A stretch of DNA of 64,000 nucleotides from JACCTU01 sp963809175 (GCA_963809175.1 CAWEIK010000001.1:620001-684000), one strand, 5' to 3'. Counted from the stretch's first letter, positions 8,766 to 18,668 are shown. Notes: a model not told the origin generated them from the letters alone. Translations and numbers: made by a program.

Positions 8766-10134
8766 TCAAGAGGAGTCCGGGCGCGCGGCCGCGAGCAGAT
8801 CCTCCCAGCTGTGGAGCTTGACCCGCGGGCGGCCGTGCGGCTCGCCGGCCGCCTTCTCGACGCGGTCGATCTCCTCCCAGCCGGCATAGAGGACGGGATC
8901 GCCGCCCCGCTCGGCAAGCACTTCGGCGAGGTCACGCGGCTCCGGGACGCGCGGCAACCTCCCGGCGGCGGCGTCCGCGAGCAGGAGCTGCACCGTCTCG
9001 GTTGCATCCTTCTTGTTCGTGCCGATCACGCCGGTCGGACCCCGCTTGATCCAGCCCGCGCAGTAGACGCCCCCGAGCGGTGCGCCGCCCTCGTGGAGCA
9101 CCCGGCCGCCGTCGTTCAGGAGCGTTCCGCGCGCGAGATCGAACGGGAGCCCGGGCAACGCCACGCCGCGGTAGCCGACGCTGCGGAACACGATCCCGGC
9201 CGGAATCGTCTCGCGCCGCTCGGTCGCGCGCGCGCTGATCCGACCGTCCTCCGCGACGAGCTCGTTGTGCACGATCTCGACCGCTTCGACCGCGTCGTCG
9301 CCGACGATCGCGACGGGGGAGACGAGGAAGCGCAGCACGACCCGGCGCGGCTTGCCCGTCGGCGCGCGTGCAGCGAAGTCGCGCAGCACCTCCATGTTTC
9401 GCGTGCGCGTTCGTGTTGCCCTCGAGCGACGACGCGCTCGCGGCGTCCAGCTCGAGCTCGGCCGGGTCGACGACGATGTCGGCGCCGGCGAGCTCGCCGA
9501 GCTCCTTCAGCTCCGGCGTCGTGAACGCTGCCTGCGCCGGGCCACGCCGCGCGAGCACCACGATCTCGCGGATCCCGGACTCCGAGATCGCCTCGATCGC
9601 GCGGTCGGTCGTGTCCGTGGGCGCAAGCTCCTCGCGCGTGAGCGCGAGCATCCGGGCGACGTCGAGCGCGACGTTGCCCGCCCCGACGACGACCGCGCGC
9701 TCACCCGAGAGGTCGAACTCGAGCTCCTGGAAGTCGGGATGGCCGTTGTACCAGGCGACGAACTGGGTGGCCGACCACGAGCCGGGGAGCTCCTCACCGG
9801 GAACGCCGAGCCGGTTGTCGGTCTGCGCTCCGACGGCGTAGACCACGGCGTCGTAGAGCTGCACCAGGTCGTCGTGGGTGATCGCCGCTCCGAGCTCGAC
9901 GTTGCCGAAGAACCGGAAGCCGGGGCGGAGCGCCGTCCGCTCGAAGGCGCGAGAGACGTCCTTCAGCTTCGGGTGGTCGGGCGCAACGCCGAGGCGGACG
10001 AGCCCCCACGGCGTCGGCAGCCGCTCGATCATGTCGACCTCGGCCGGCGGATCTGCCGTGAGCAGCGCGTTCGCCGCGTAGAACCCGGCCGGCCCTGAGC
10101 CGACGACGGCGACGCGAAGCGGACGGTCGCTCAC
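8766..10134 (-). CDS. fprA: Ferredoxin/adrenodoxin-type NADP reductase, one frameshift
   Basis: FAD enzyme that moves electrons between NADP(H) and ferredoxin in the cytoplasm; about 455 residues, as in mycobacterial FprA. From GTG 10134 the FAD-binding GSGPAGFYAA motif is followed by LPTPWGLVRLGVAPDHPK, a hallmark of the adrenodoxin-reductase family, and by the NADP site VVVGAGNVALDVARML. Near 9400 the frame changes; the rest (MEVLRDFAARAP, then CAGWIKRGPTGVIGTNKKDA, the second FAD contact) is intact and ends at 8766. The erpA-like gene lies 33 bases upstream, which suggests an Fe-S/electron-transfer operon. Confidence 0.9.
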
Positions 10135-10167
10135 GCGGGCGATGCTAGAGCGGGAAGCGGCGCGGGC

Positions 10168-10569
10168 CTAGCCGCAGCCGGAGCCGCAGCTGCCGCCGGC
10201 CTGTGCTTCGGCGGCGGTCTCGTCTTCCACCTGGAACGAGTGGCCGCAGCCGCACGAGGACGTGGCCTGCGGGTTCTCGATCTTGAAGCCGGACTCCTGG
10301 AGCCCGTCGAGCCAGTCGATCGTCGCGCCGGTCAGATACGGCGCGCTGAACGGGTCGACGACGATCGTCACGCCGTGCTGCTCGAGCTCGTGGTCACCCT
10401 CGAGCGCCCCGCGGTCGAAGCCGAGGCCGTACTGGAAGCCGGAGCAGCCGCCGCCCTGGATCGCGATGCGGAGCACACCCGCCTCGCCCTCGGGCTCTGC
10501 CGACTGGATCTCGCGCACCTTCTCGGCCGCGCGCTCGGTCAGCTGGACGAGGGTTTCGACGGTTGCCAT
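10168..10569 (-). CDS. erpA: Iron-sulfur cluster carrier, ErpA/IscA (HesB) family
   Basis: A-type carrier that delivers Fe-S clusters to apoproteins. 133 residues from ATG 10569. Conserved cluster ligands are visible: Cys in GGGCSGFQYG and the pair in SSCGCGHSF. The domain ends about residue 112; a further tail of about 20 residues (QVEDETAAEAQAGGSCGSGCG) adds two cysteines not needed by the family. It is divergent from nuoA, which is fitting because complex I needs many clusters, and upstream of fprA on the same strand. Confidence 0.9.
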   Translation of the reverse strand: MATVETLVQLTERAAEKVREIQSAEPEGEAGVLRIAIQGGGCSGFQYGLGFDRGALEGDHELEQHGVTIVVDPFSAPYLTGATIDWLDGLQESGFKIENPQATSSCGCGHSFQVEDETAAEAQAGGSCGSGCG

Positions 10570-10695
10570 GACCCCATCGTACCCCAGGGTCGGGACGCTG
10601 CAATCCCCCGAGTTCGTGACACCCGCTACACGCGTGGTTGAGCCGTTTCTCGCCTCGCTCGTAACCACAAGGGACCTGTTAGCGTTCGGCGCCGG

Positions 10696-11074
10696 GTGGT
10701 GGTCGCGGCAACGCTGGACAGCTGGCTCCCGTTCCTGATCTACGGGTCGTTGGCGCTGATCATCCCGGCCTCGATGATCGCTCATGTCGTTCGTCTTCGC
10801 GCAGCGGCCGGCGCGGCGGGTGAAGGCGCGGACGATCCCCTTCGAGTCGGGCGTGAGCACCGGGCCGCCCGAGCAGCAGCGCTTCACGGTGAGCTTCTAC
10901 CTCACGGCGATGCTCTTCATCGTCTTCGACATCGAGATCGTCTTTCTCTATCCGCTCGCGGTGATCCTCGACCAGCTCGCCTGGTTCGGGCTCTTCGAGT
11001 TCCTCTTCTTCATCGGGATCCTGGTCGTCGCCTACGTCTACGTCTGGCGGAAGGGAGCTCTGGACTGGCAATGA
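10696..11074 (+). CDS. nuoA: NADH-quinone oxidoreductase subunit A, frameshifted
   Basis: Membrane subunit of complex I with three predicted helices. GTG 10696 starts MVVAATLDSWLPFLIYGSLALIIP; the frame then changes near 10785 and continues SFVFAQRPARRVKARTIPFESG, with the conserved YESG-type loop as FESG. The last two helices follow to TGA 11072-11074. The shift looks like a lost GC in GATCGCTCATG or one extra base. It is the first gene of the operon and overlaps nuoB by ATGA. No strong ribosome site precedes the GTG. Confidence 0.88.
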
Positions 11075-11640
11075 AGCCGCTCAAGCAGTACGGCCTCCAG
11101 TCCGAGCGCGTCCTCGGCGTCGGCAAGCAGCCGGGGGTGTTCGAGCAGGAGGTCACGGCGCTCGAGGACCGGCTGATGCTGACGACCCTCGAGAAGGCGA
11201 TCGCGTGGGCGCAGACGAAGTCGATGTGGCCCGACACGTTCGGGCTCGCGTGCTGCGCGATCGAGATGATGTCGATCGTCTCGTCGCGTTACGACATCGC
11301 GCGCTTCGGGATGGAGGCCTTCCGCTCCTCGCCGCGCCAGGCAGACCTGCTGATCGTCTCCGGACGGGTCGTGCACAAGATGGCCGCGCCGCTTCGCCAG
11401 ATCTACGACCAGATGCTCGAGCCCAAGTGGGTGATCGCGATGGGCGCTTGCGCGAGCTCCGGCGGGATGTTCAACAACTACACGACGCTGCAGGGCGTCG
11501 ACAAGATCGTCGCCGTCGACATCCACGTGCCCGGCTGCCCGCCGCGGCCCGAGGCGCTGATGGAGGGGATCGTGCGGCTGCACGAGAAGATCAACGCCGG
11601 GATCCCGCCCGCCTACGAGATCCGCGGGGTCGCCGAGTGA
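11071..11640 (+). CDS. nuoB: NADH-quinone oxidoreductase subunit B
   Basis: 189-residue peripheral-arm subunit that carries the terminal 4Fe-4S cluster N2, which hands electrons to quinone. The ligands are visible: the tandem cysteines in GLACCAIEMM, Cys in MGACASSGGMFNNY and Cys in VPGCPPRPE. The start ATG overlaps the nuoA stop. Translational coupling to nuoC follows through a GTGA overlap. Confidence 0.97.
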   Translation: MKPLKQYGLQSERVLGVGKQPGVFEQEVTALEDRLMLTTLEKAIAWAQTKSMWPDTFGLACCAIEMMSIVSSRYDIARFGMEAFRSSPRQADLLIVSGRVVHKMAAPLRQIYDQMLEPKWVIAMGACASSGGMFNNYTTLQGVDKIVAVDIHVPGCPPRPEALMEGIVRLHEKINAGIPPAYEIRGVAE

Positions 11641-12188
11641 CGTACGAGGGAGTCCCCGGCGTCGTGCGCACCAAGGAGCAGCACGGCGAGACGACGCTGA
11701 TCGTCGACACGCCGCGCCTGGTCGAAGCCTGCGTGCACCTGCGCGACGAAGAGGGCTTCAACCTGCTCGCCGACATCACGGCAACCGACTACCTCGGCTG
11801 GCCGTCCGGGCCGGAGGACGTCGCCGGCTACATCGGCGACGCGTCGGGGCGGAGCGTCACGGCCCCCGGCTCGTGGGGCCTCGAGCGGCTGCCGGAGCCC
11901 AAGCCGAAGCGCTTCTCGCTCTCGTACCACCTCCTGCGGGTCGGCGCCGACCCGGCGCGCGTGCGCGTGCAGGTCTGGCTCGACGAGGCGGAGCCGGTTG
12001 CGAGCGTGATCGACGTCTGGCCGACCGCGGACTGGCACGAGCGCGAGGCGTACGACCTGATGGGAATCACGTTCGAGGGTCACCCGAATCTCACGCGAAT
12101 CCTGATGGACGACGACTGGGACGGCCACCCGCTGCGCAAGGACTTCCCGATCGGCGGCGAGCCGGTCCGCTTCTCGGGAGAGGAGTAG
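11637..12188 (+). CDS. nuoC: NADH-quinone oxidoreductase subunit C
   Basis: 183-residue peripheral-arm subunit (30-kDa type), separate from nuoD here. GTG 11637 overlaps the nuoB stop. Family signature near the C terminus: WHEREAYDLMGITFEGHPNLTRILM, split here as EREAYDLMGI and GHPNLTRILM, followed by WDGHPLRKDFP. It packs against NuoD near the quinone site. Confidence 0.96.
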   Translation: MTYEGVPGVVRTKEQHGETTLIVDTPRLVEACVHLRDEEGFNLLADITATDYLGWPSGPEDVAGYIGDASGRSVTAPGSWGLERLPEPKPKRFSLSYHLLRVGADPARVRVQVWLDEAEPVASVIDVWPTADWHEREAYDLMGITFEGHPNLTRILMDDDWDGHPLRKDFPIGGEPVRFSGEE

Positions 12189-12190
12189 CG

Positions 12191-13459
12191 ATGGCGATCG
12201 CGCCGCGGCCGGGGATCTACGAGGGGACGCGCATCCCGCACCCGATCCCGACGGTGCTGCACGTCGACGAGCGGCTGCGCGAGCGCGGCGACATCCTGCA
12301 GATCAACTTCGGACCGAACCACCCGTCGACGCACGGCGTGCTGCGCCTGATCGTCGACCTGAGCGGCGAGGAGGTCGTCGGCCTCTCCGCGGTGATCGGC
12401 TACCTGCACACCGGGTTCGAGAAGTCGATGGAGCAGAAGACGTGGTGGAAGGGGATCACGTACCCCGCGCGGGTCGACTACGTCGGCTTCCAGAACAACG
12501 AGCTCGTCTTCGTGCTCGCGATCGAGAAGCTGCTCTCACTCGAGGTGCCCGAGAAGGCGACCTGGATGCGGATGCTGCTCTGCGAGCTGAGCCGCATCCA
12601 CTCGCACCTCGTCTTCCTCGGGACCGCCGCGCTCGAGCTGGGGGCGATCTCGATGTTCTGGTACTGCTTCCGCGAGCGCGACCTGATCCTCGACCTCTTC
12701 GAGATGGTCTGCGGGACGCGCATGCACACGCGCTACTTCCAGACCGGCGGGCTGGCCGAGGACATCCCCGTCGGCTTCTACCCCCAGGCGCGCGAGTTCG
12801 TCGAGTGGATGCCGAAGGCGATCGACGACTACGAGCAGCTCCTCTCGAACAACGAGATCTGGCTCGAGCGCACGCGCGGGATCGGGCTGCTGTCGGCCGA
12901 CGACGCGATCGCGCTCGGGCAGTCCGGCCCGGTGCTGCGCGCGTCGGGCGTCGACTGGGACCTGCGAAAGGCCGAGCCGTACCTCGCGTACGACCAGGTG
13001 CAGTTCGGCGTTCCGGTGTACCCGAACGGCGACGTGTACGACCGCTACAAGGTGCGCGTCGACGAGATGCGCGAGTCGACGCGCATCGTCGAGCAGTGCC
13101 TCGACCGGCTCGACGGCATGCACGGCCAGCCGTGGATCGCGGACGACCGCAAGGTCGTGCTGCCGCCGCGGCACGAGCTGCACACGTCGATGGAGTCGCT
13201 GATCCACCACTTCAAGATCGTCACCGAGGGCTACCGCGTTCCCGAGGGCGAGGTGTACGTCGCGACCGAGTCGCCGCGCGGCGAGTCCGGGTGCTACGTC
13301 GTCTCCGACGGCGGCGCGAAGCCCTGGCGCGTGAAGTTCCGCGCGCCGTCCTTCGTCGCGCTCGAGGCGACCGCGACGTGCATGCGCGACGCGCTCGTCG
13401 CCGACCTGATCGCGATCGTCGGCTCGCTCGACTCCGTCATGGGGGACACCGACCGATGA
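12191..13459 (+). CDS. nuoD: NADH-quinone oxidoreductase subunit D
   Basis: 422-residue 49-kDa subunit that forms the quinone pocket together with NuoB. ATG 12191 is 2 bases after the nuoC stop. The GPNHPSTHGVLR motif carrying the quinone-contacting histidine is at about residues 38-49. The C terminus ends FVALEATATCMRDALVADLIAIVGSLDSVMGDTDR-like residues, the typical G-D-x-DR ending. It overlaps nuoE by ATGA. No irregularity. Confidence 0.97.
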   Translation: MAIAPRPGIYEGTRIPHPIPTVLHVDERLRERGDILQINFGPNHPSTHGVLRLIVDLSGEEVVGLSAVIGYLHTGFEKSMEQKTWWKGITYPARVDYVGFQNNELVFVLAIEKLLSLEVPEKATWMRMLLCELSRIHSHLVFLGTAALELGAISMFWYCFRERDLILDLFEMVCGTRMHTRYFQTGGLAEDIPVGFYPQAREFVEWMPKAIDDYEQLLSNNEIWLERTRGIGLLSADDAIALGQSGPVLRASGVDWDLRKAEPYLAYDQVQFGVPVYPNGDVYDRYKVRVDEMRESTRIVEQCLDRLDGMHGQPWIADDRKVVLPPRHELHTSMESLIHHFKIVTEGYRVPEGEVYVATESPRGESGCYVVSDGGAKPWRVKFRAPSFVALEATATCMRDALVADLIAIVGSLDSVMGDTDR

Positions 13460-13929
13460 GCGTCGCCGAGTTCCGCGCGCGGGTGCAGGAGATCGCGGCC
13501 CAGTACCCCGACAGCAAGTCGGCGGTGCTACCGGCGCTTCGACTGGCGCAGGAGCGCGACGGCTATCTGACGCGGGAAGGGTTCCGCGACGTCGCCGACG
13601 CGCTCGACCTGACGCCCGCGTACTGCGAGGGCGTCGCGAGCTTCTACGACATGTTCCACCTGGAGCCCGTCGGCGGCCAGCTCGTCGAGGTCTGCACGAA
13701 CGTCTCCTGCGCGCTCGTCGGTGCGCAGCAGGTGCTCGAGGCCTTCGAGTCGGAGCTCGGCGTGCGGGCCGGCGGGACGACCGACGACGGCGCGGTCACG
13801 CTGCGGACGATCGAGTGCGCGGGCGGCTGCGGCTGGGGGACGGTCGTGGCGGTCAACCACCGCTACCGCGAGCCCGTTCGGCCCGAGGACGTTCCCGCGA
13901 TCGTGCAGGAGGTGCGAGGTGCCGGTTAG
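13456..13929 (+). CDS. nuoE: NADH-quinone oxidoreductase subunit E
   Basis: 157-residue 24-kDa subunit with a thioredoxin-like fold binding the 2Fe-2S cluster N1a. Ligand pattern present: CTNVSC (Cx4C) and, about 35 residues later, CAGGC (Cx3C). The helical N terminus precedes ASFYDMFHLEP. It is encoded as a separate gene, not fused to NuoF, and overlaps nuoD by 4 and nuoF by 11 bases. Confidence 0.96.
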   Translation: MSVAEFRARVQEIAAQYPDSKSAVLPALRLAQERDGYLTREGFRDVADALDLTPAYCEGVASFYDMFHLEPVGGQLVEVCTNVSCALVGAQQVLEAFESELGVRAGGTTDDGAVTLRTIECAGGCGWGTVVAVNHRYREPVRPEDVPAIVQEVRGAG

Positions 13930-15223
13930 CGAGCTCGTGCTCGACGGCGCGGACGACCGCGACCTGACGCAGATCGCGGCTTACCGCGAGGTCGCCGGCT
14001 ACGCGTCGCTCGAGCAGGCACGAGCCATGGAGCCGAGCGCCGTCCTCGAGGAGATCCTCACCGCGAACATCCGCGGCCGCGGCGGCGCCGGTTTCCCGAT
14101 GGGCAAGAAGGCCAGCTTCCTCGCGAAGGACACCGGCAAGCCCGTCTATCTCGTCGTGAACGCCGACGAGTCCGAGCCCGGCACGTTCAAGGACCGCGAG
14201 ATCATGTTCCGCGTTCCGCATCGGCTCCTCGAGGGCTGCCTGATCACGGCGCACGCGATCGCGTCGCAGAACGTCTTCATCTACATCCGCGGCGAGTACC
14301 TCGCCGAGTTCGAGGTGCTGCGCGCCGCGCTCGATCAGGTGCGCGAGGCGAAGTTGCTCGGCGGCGTGACCGTCGTGCTCCACCGCGGAGCAGGTGCGTA
14401 CATCTGCGGCGAGGAGACCGCGCTCCTGGAGTCGCTCGAGGGCAAGCGCGGCCAGCCGCGCTCGAAGCCGCCGTTCCCGGCGGTGCAGGGCCTCTACGCC
14501 TCGCCGTCGTTGATCAACAACGTCGAGACGATCGCGACCGTCCCGAAGATCATCGAGCTGGGCGGCGCCGAGTACGCGAAGCTCGGCGTGCCGAACTCGA
14601 CCGGCACACGGTTGTTCTCGCTGTCGGGCAACGTCGTGCGCGGCGGGAACTACGAGCTGCCGCTCGGCACGTCGCTCCGCGAGCTGATCTACGACCTCGG
14701 CGGCGGGATCCCGGACGGGCGTGAGCTGAAGGCGATCATCCCCGGCGGCTCGTCGGTGCCGGTGTTGACGGCCGAGAACGTCGACGCGCTGCTCGACTTC
14801 GACTCGATGGCCGCGCTGAAGACGTTCCTCGGCTCCGGCGCGGTGATCGTCATCGACGACCGCTGCTGCATGGTGCAGCTCGGCCTTCGCGTCGCGCAGT
14901 TCTACATGCACGAGTCGTGCGGCAAGTGCACGCCGTGCCGCGAAGGCACGCGCTGGATGGTGCAGATCCTCGAGAAGATCGAGGCCGGGCGCGCCGAGCA
15001 CGAGGATCTCGACCTGCTGCTCTCCGTGTGCGACCGCATCCTCGGCAAGTGCCTCTGCCCGCTCGGCGACGCGGCCGCGATGCCGGTCGCGAGCTACGTC
15101 GACAAGTTCCGCGACGAGTTCCGGCGGCACGTCGACGACGGTGCGTGCCCGTTCCCCGACTCGCCGCTCGACCACGTCCTCGCTCCCGTCGACCAGCACG
15201 GCCACGAGCATGTCCACGCCTGA
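13919..15223 (+). CDS. nuoF: NADH-quinone oxidoreductase subunit F
   Basis: 434-residue 51-kDa subunit; oxidises NADH through FMN and passes electrons to cluster N3. FMN site GRGGAGFPMGKK near residues 58-69, NADH-binding NADESEPGTFKDR, glycine-rich GAGAYICGEETAL, and 4Fe-4S ligands in ESCGKCTPCREG with a fourth Cys near KCLCPLGD. GTG 13919 gives VPVSELVLDG. The histidine-rich end (DQHGHEHVHA) is unusual but lies outside the conserved core. It overlaps nuoG by 14 bases. Confidence 0.97.
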   Translation: MPVSELVLDGADDRDLTQIAAYREVAGYASLEQARAMEPSAVLEEILTANIRGRGGAGFPMGKKASFLAKDTGKPVYLVVNADESEPGTFKDREIMFRVPHRLLEGCLITAHAIASQNVFIYIRGEYLAEFEVLRAALDQVREAKLLGGVTVVLHRGAGAYICGEETALLESLEGKRGQPRSKPPFPAVQGLYASPSLINNVETIATVPKIIELGGAEYAKLGVPNSTGTRLFSLSGNVVRGGNYELPLGTSLRELIYDLGGGIPDGRELKAIIPGGSSVPVLTAENVDALLDFDSMAALKTFLGSGAVIVIDDRCCMVQLGLRVAQFYMHESCGKCTPCREGTRWMVQILEKIEAGRAEHEDLDLLLSVCDRILGKCLCPLGDAAAMPVASYVDKFRDEFRRHVDDGACPFPDSPLDHVLAPVDQHGHEHVHA

Positions 15224-17188
15224 GCTCGTCACCGTCGTCGTCGACGACCGCGAGGTGCAGGTCCCCAAGGGGACCGGTCTCGTCGAGACGGCGATCGTCG
15301 CGGGGATCGAGATCCCGGTCTTCTGTTACGAGCCGCGCCTCGGCGCCCCGATCGGGGCCTGCCGGATGTGCCTCGTCGAGATCGAGGGGAACCCGAAGCT
15401 GCAGGCCGGCTGCACGCTGACCGCGCAGGACGGGCTCGTCGTGCGCACGGCGCAGACCTCGGCGAAGGCCGCCGAGGGTCAGAACGCGACGCTCGAGTTC
15501 ATCCTCGTCAACCACCCGCTCGACTGCCCGGTGTGCGACAAGGGCGGCGAGTGCCCGCTGCAGGACCTGACGTTCCGCTACGGGCCGGGCAGCACGCGGA
15601 TGACGTTCTCGAAGCTGACGGCGGACAAGCCGATTCCGATCTCGCCGCACATCGCGCTCGACCGAGAGCGCTGCATCCTCTGCTACCGCTGCACGCGCTT
15701 CTCGGAGAGCGTCGCCGAGGACGGCGAGCTCGTCGCGGTCAACCGCGGCGCGAGCACGGAGATCGCGACGTTCGGCGAGGAGCCGTACCGCGACCGCTTC
15801 TCCGGCAACGTGATCGAGCTCTGCCCGGTCGGCGCGCTGACCTCGACGGAGTACCGCTTCGAGGCGCGGCCGTGGGAGATCCAGAACGTTCCGTCGGTCT
15901 GCGGGCTCTGCCCCGTCGGCTGCAACATCGGCGTGACGACGCGCGAGGGAAAGGTCAAGCGGATCCTCTCGCGGAACCACCCGGAGGTCGACCTCGGGTG
16001 GCTCTGCGACAAGGGGCGCTTCGCGTTTCCGTCGCTGCGCGCGAGCGACCGCATCGTCGATCCGCTCCGGCGCGTCCGGAGGCACGGGCTCGAGGAAGCC
16101 TCGTGGGACGACGCGCTCGACGAGGCCGAACGGCTGCTGCGCGAGGCAGGCGCCTCGGTGCACGTGGTGCTCTCCGGGTCGGAGACGAACGAGCTCGCCT
16201 ACGCGCTCGCGAAGCTGGCGGCGGCGGTCGGCGGGTCGGTGCAGGTGCCGGATCCCGACGCGCAGCCGCTCGGCCGCCCGCTCTCCGAGCTCGCAGAGCA
16301 CGGGCGCGGTCGCGGACGGGAGACGTTCCGCTCGACGAGCTCGCGCCGGTCGCGGAGCTGTGGGCGAAGGAGGCGCGCCGCCGCGGCGCGAACGGCGACG
16401 AGCCGGCGCTTCGCGTCCCGCGCACCCCGAACGGGATCGGGATCAACCACGCGGTGGCGCGCGCCGGGGCGAGCGCAAGTAACACTGTGTTACAAAGCCC
16501 TCCGGCCCTCCTGATCGTCTCCGGGGACGAGGCTGCTGCCGACCCGGGCGTTCGGGAGCTGGCCGAGAGCGCCCAGTCGGTGATCGCGCTGACGATGTTC
16601 CAGGGGCTCGCGGTCGGCTGGGCCGACCTCGTGCTGCCCGGGACGAGCTACCTCGAGCGCGACGGCTCGCTCACGAACATGGAAGGCCGCGTCCAGCGGC
16701 TGCGGCGGGCGGTGATCCCGCCGGCCCCGGACGAGCTCGCGTGGCTGTCGAAGCTCGCGGAGCGCTTCGACGTCGCGCTGTCGCCCTACGCGTCGCTCGT
16801 GCACGAGGAGCTCTTCGGCACGCCCTTCGAGGAGTTGGGAGAGACCGCGGCGCTTCATGCCTCGGGCGGCGAGCTACCGGCCGGGGGTCAGGCTCCCGCG
16901 GCCGACGGGCTCCGGCTCGTCCGCTACCGGCCGCTCTTCTCGGGCCCCGCCGTCGAGCGCGTCGAGAAGTTCCGCTTCCAGCGGCCCGACGGGCTCGTCG
17001 ACCTCGCCCGCGACGACGCGCACCGGCTCGGCGTGCGCGACGGCGACGAGGTGAACGTGCGCACCAACGGCACGTCGGCCACGCTGCGCGCTCGCGTCCG
17101 CCGCAACCTGCGGAACGGTGTCGTCCTCGTCCCCGAAGGCTCCGCCGACGAGCTCGTGCCGGGCACGGTCGAGGTGACGCGCGCATGA
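15210..17188 (+). CDS. nuoG: NADH-quinone oxidoreductase subunit G, compact, one frame disruption
   Basis: 75-kDa subunit with N-terminal 2Fe-2S and 4Fe-4S domains: CYEPRLGAPIGACRMC, then HPLDCPVCDKGGECPLQD, CILCYRCTRF and the extra domain CGLCPVGCNIG. A molybdopterin-oxidoreductase-like region follows, but total length is only about 658 residues, against about 800 in mycobacteria and 900 in E. coli; that region is shortened. The frame changes between 16300 and 16325; VPLDELAPVAELWAKEA continues after it. The coding stretch at 16475-16493 contains an AT-rich palindrome read ASNTVL with a rare TTA codon. ATG 15210 overlaps nuoF, and the stop overlaps nuoH. Confidence 0.92.
16475..16498. repeat. 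Palindromic element, copy 1 (inside nuoG)
   Basis: GTAACAC-T-GTGTTAC (16479-16493) is a perfect 7-bp inverted repeat with a one-base centre. The first 19 bases from 16475 are identical to copy 2 at 34998-35020 read on its minus strand, but the right arm decays after GTGTTAC (AAAGC instead of TTGC). It lies in frame as ASNTVL, with a TTA leucine codon that is otherwise scarce in this GC-rich DNA. It might be a protein-binding site embedded in coding sequence. Confidence 0.55.
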
Positions 17189-18174
17189 CCGAGCCCTGGT
17201 GGATCAGCGCGATCAAGGCGGTCGTGATCATCAATCTCGTCCTCGTCGGCTTCGCGTACCTGACGCTGATCGAGCGGAAGGTGCTCGGGCGGATGCAGCT
17301 CCGCTACGGACCGAACCGCGCCGGCCCGTACGGCCTCCTGCAGCCGGCTGCCGACCTGCTGAAGCTGATCCGCAAGGAGAGCTTCTTCCCCGCGGCCGCG
17401 ATCGACCTCCCGTACATCATCGCGCCGATCATCGCCGCGTTCACCGCGCTCGCCGCGTTCGCCGTCATTCCCTGGGGCGGCGGCTGGGAGATCGCCGGCT
17501 ACACCGTCACGGGCTACGTCATCGACGTGCCGATCTCGCTCCTGCTCATCTTCGCGCTCGGGTCGATCGGGATCTACGGGTTCATCATCGGCGGCTGGGC
17601 GAGCGAGTCGAAGTACTCGCTGCTCGGCTCGATGCGCACGTGCGCGCAGCTCGTCTCCTACGAGGTCTCGCTCGCGCTCGCAGTGCTCGGCGTGATCCTG
17701 ATGTCCGGTTCGCTCTCGCTGACGGACATCGTCGCCGAGCAGCACAGCGCCTACTGGTTCATCGTGCCGCAGTTCGTCGGCTTCCTCACGTTCTTCATCG
17801 CAGGCATCGCCGAGACGAACCGCGCGCCGTTCGACCTGCCCGAGGCGGAGCAGGAGCTCGTCGCCGGGTACCACACCGAGTACTCGGGGATGCGCTGGGG
17901 CCTCTTCCAGATGGCCGAGTACATCAACATGCTCACGCTCTCGGCGCTCACCGTGACGCTCTTCCTCGGCGGCTGGCACTTCTTCTGGCTCGACTGGCTC
18001 GGGCCGGTCTGGTTCATCCTCAAGCTCGGGCTCGTCGTGTTCGTGTTCATCTGGCTGCGCGCGACGTTCCCGCGCATCCGCTACGACCAGTTGATGGCGT
18101 TCGGGTGGAAGGTTCTCCTGCCCGTCGCGACGATCAACGCGGTCGTCACCGCGGTGCTGGTGGTCGCGCTGTGA
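17185..18174 (+). CDS. nuoH: NADH-quinone oxidoreductase subunit H
   Basis: 329-residue membrane subunit that joins the membrane arm to the quinone cavity; eight predicted helices. Conserved loops: TLIERKVLGRMQLRYGPNR-like region near residues 26-45, ASESKYSLLGSMR, and the acidic quinone loop ETNRAPFDLPEAEQELV. The C-terminal loop LRATFPRIRYDQLM is also canonical. ATG 17185 overlaps the nuoG stop. Confidence 0.97.
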   Translation: MTEPWWISAIKAVVIINLVLVGFAYLTLIERKVLGRMQLRYGPNRAGPYGLLQPAADLLKLIRKESFFPAAAIDLPYIIAPIIAAFTALAAFAVIPWGGGWEIAGYTVTGYVIDVPISLLLIFALGSIGIYGFIIGGWASESKYSLLGSMRTCAQLVSYEVSLALAVLGVILMSGSLSLTDIVAEQHSAYWFIVPQFVGFLTFFIAGIAETNRAPFDLPEAEQELVAGYHTEYSGMRWGLFQMAEYINMLTLSALTVTLFLGGWHFFWLDWLGPVWFILKLGLVVFVFIWLRATFPRIRYDQLMAFGWKVLLPVATINAVVTAVLVVAL

Positions 18175-18668
18175 GCCCGCAGCCCTTCTCGACGATCCGC
18201 GGCTTCGGGGTCACGTTCAAGCAGATCTTCAAGAAGCCGATCACGCAGCAGTACCCGGAGTACAAGCGACCCGTCTACCCGCGCTTCCGCGGTCGGCACC
18301 GCCTCAACCGGTACGAGAACGGGCTCGAGAAGTGCATCGGCTGCTCGCTCTGCGCCGCCGCCTGTCCCGCCGACTGCATTCGCGTCGTCGCGGCGGAGAA
18401 CACTCCCGACAACCGCGTCTCACCCGGCGAGCGCTACGCGCGCATCTACGAGATCAACCTGTCGCGCTGCATCTTCTGCGGCTACTGCGAGCTCGCGTGC
18501 CCGTTCGACGCGATCACGCTCGGCAACGAGTTCGAGATCTCCGAGTACTCGCGCGACGACCTCATCTACACGAAGGACATGCTGCTCGCCGAGCCGGTCA
18601 AGCAGGTGCCCGTCGCGGATCCGACGATCTACGACACGCCGATCCCCTACTACAAGACGAACGCGTAG
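18171..18668 (+). CDS. nuoI: NADH-quinone oxidoreductase subunit I
   Basis: 165-residue ferredoxin-like subunit with clusters N6a and N6b. Two CxxCxxCxxxCP sets are visible, CIGCSLCAAACP and CIFCGYCELACP. GTG 18171 overlaps the nuoH stop (GTGA). The C-terminal extension (EPVKQVPVADPTIYDTPIPYY) is ordinary for actinomycete homologues. nuoJ follows directly. Confidence 0.97.
   Translation: MSPQPFSTIRGFGVTFKQIFKKPITQQYPEYKRPVYPRFRGRHRLNRYENGLEKCIGCSLCAAACPADCIRVVAAENTPDNRVSPGERYARIYEINLSRCIFCGYCELACPFDAITLGNEFEISEYSRDDLIYTKDMLLAEPVKQVPVADPTIYDTPIPYYKTNA

Noticed and set aside
10600..10695. A housekeeping promoter for the nuo operon (TTGAGC and TAACCA about 18 bases apart near 10638)
   Set aside because: The -10 match is poor and the region has no other support, so I did not list it as a feature.
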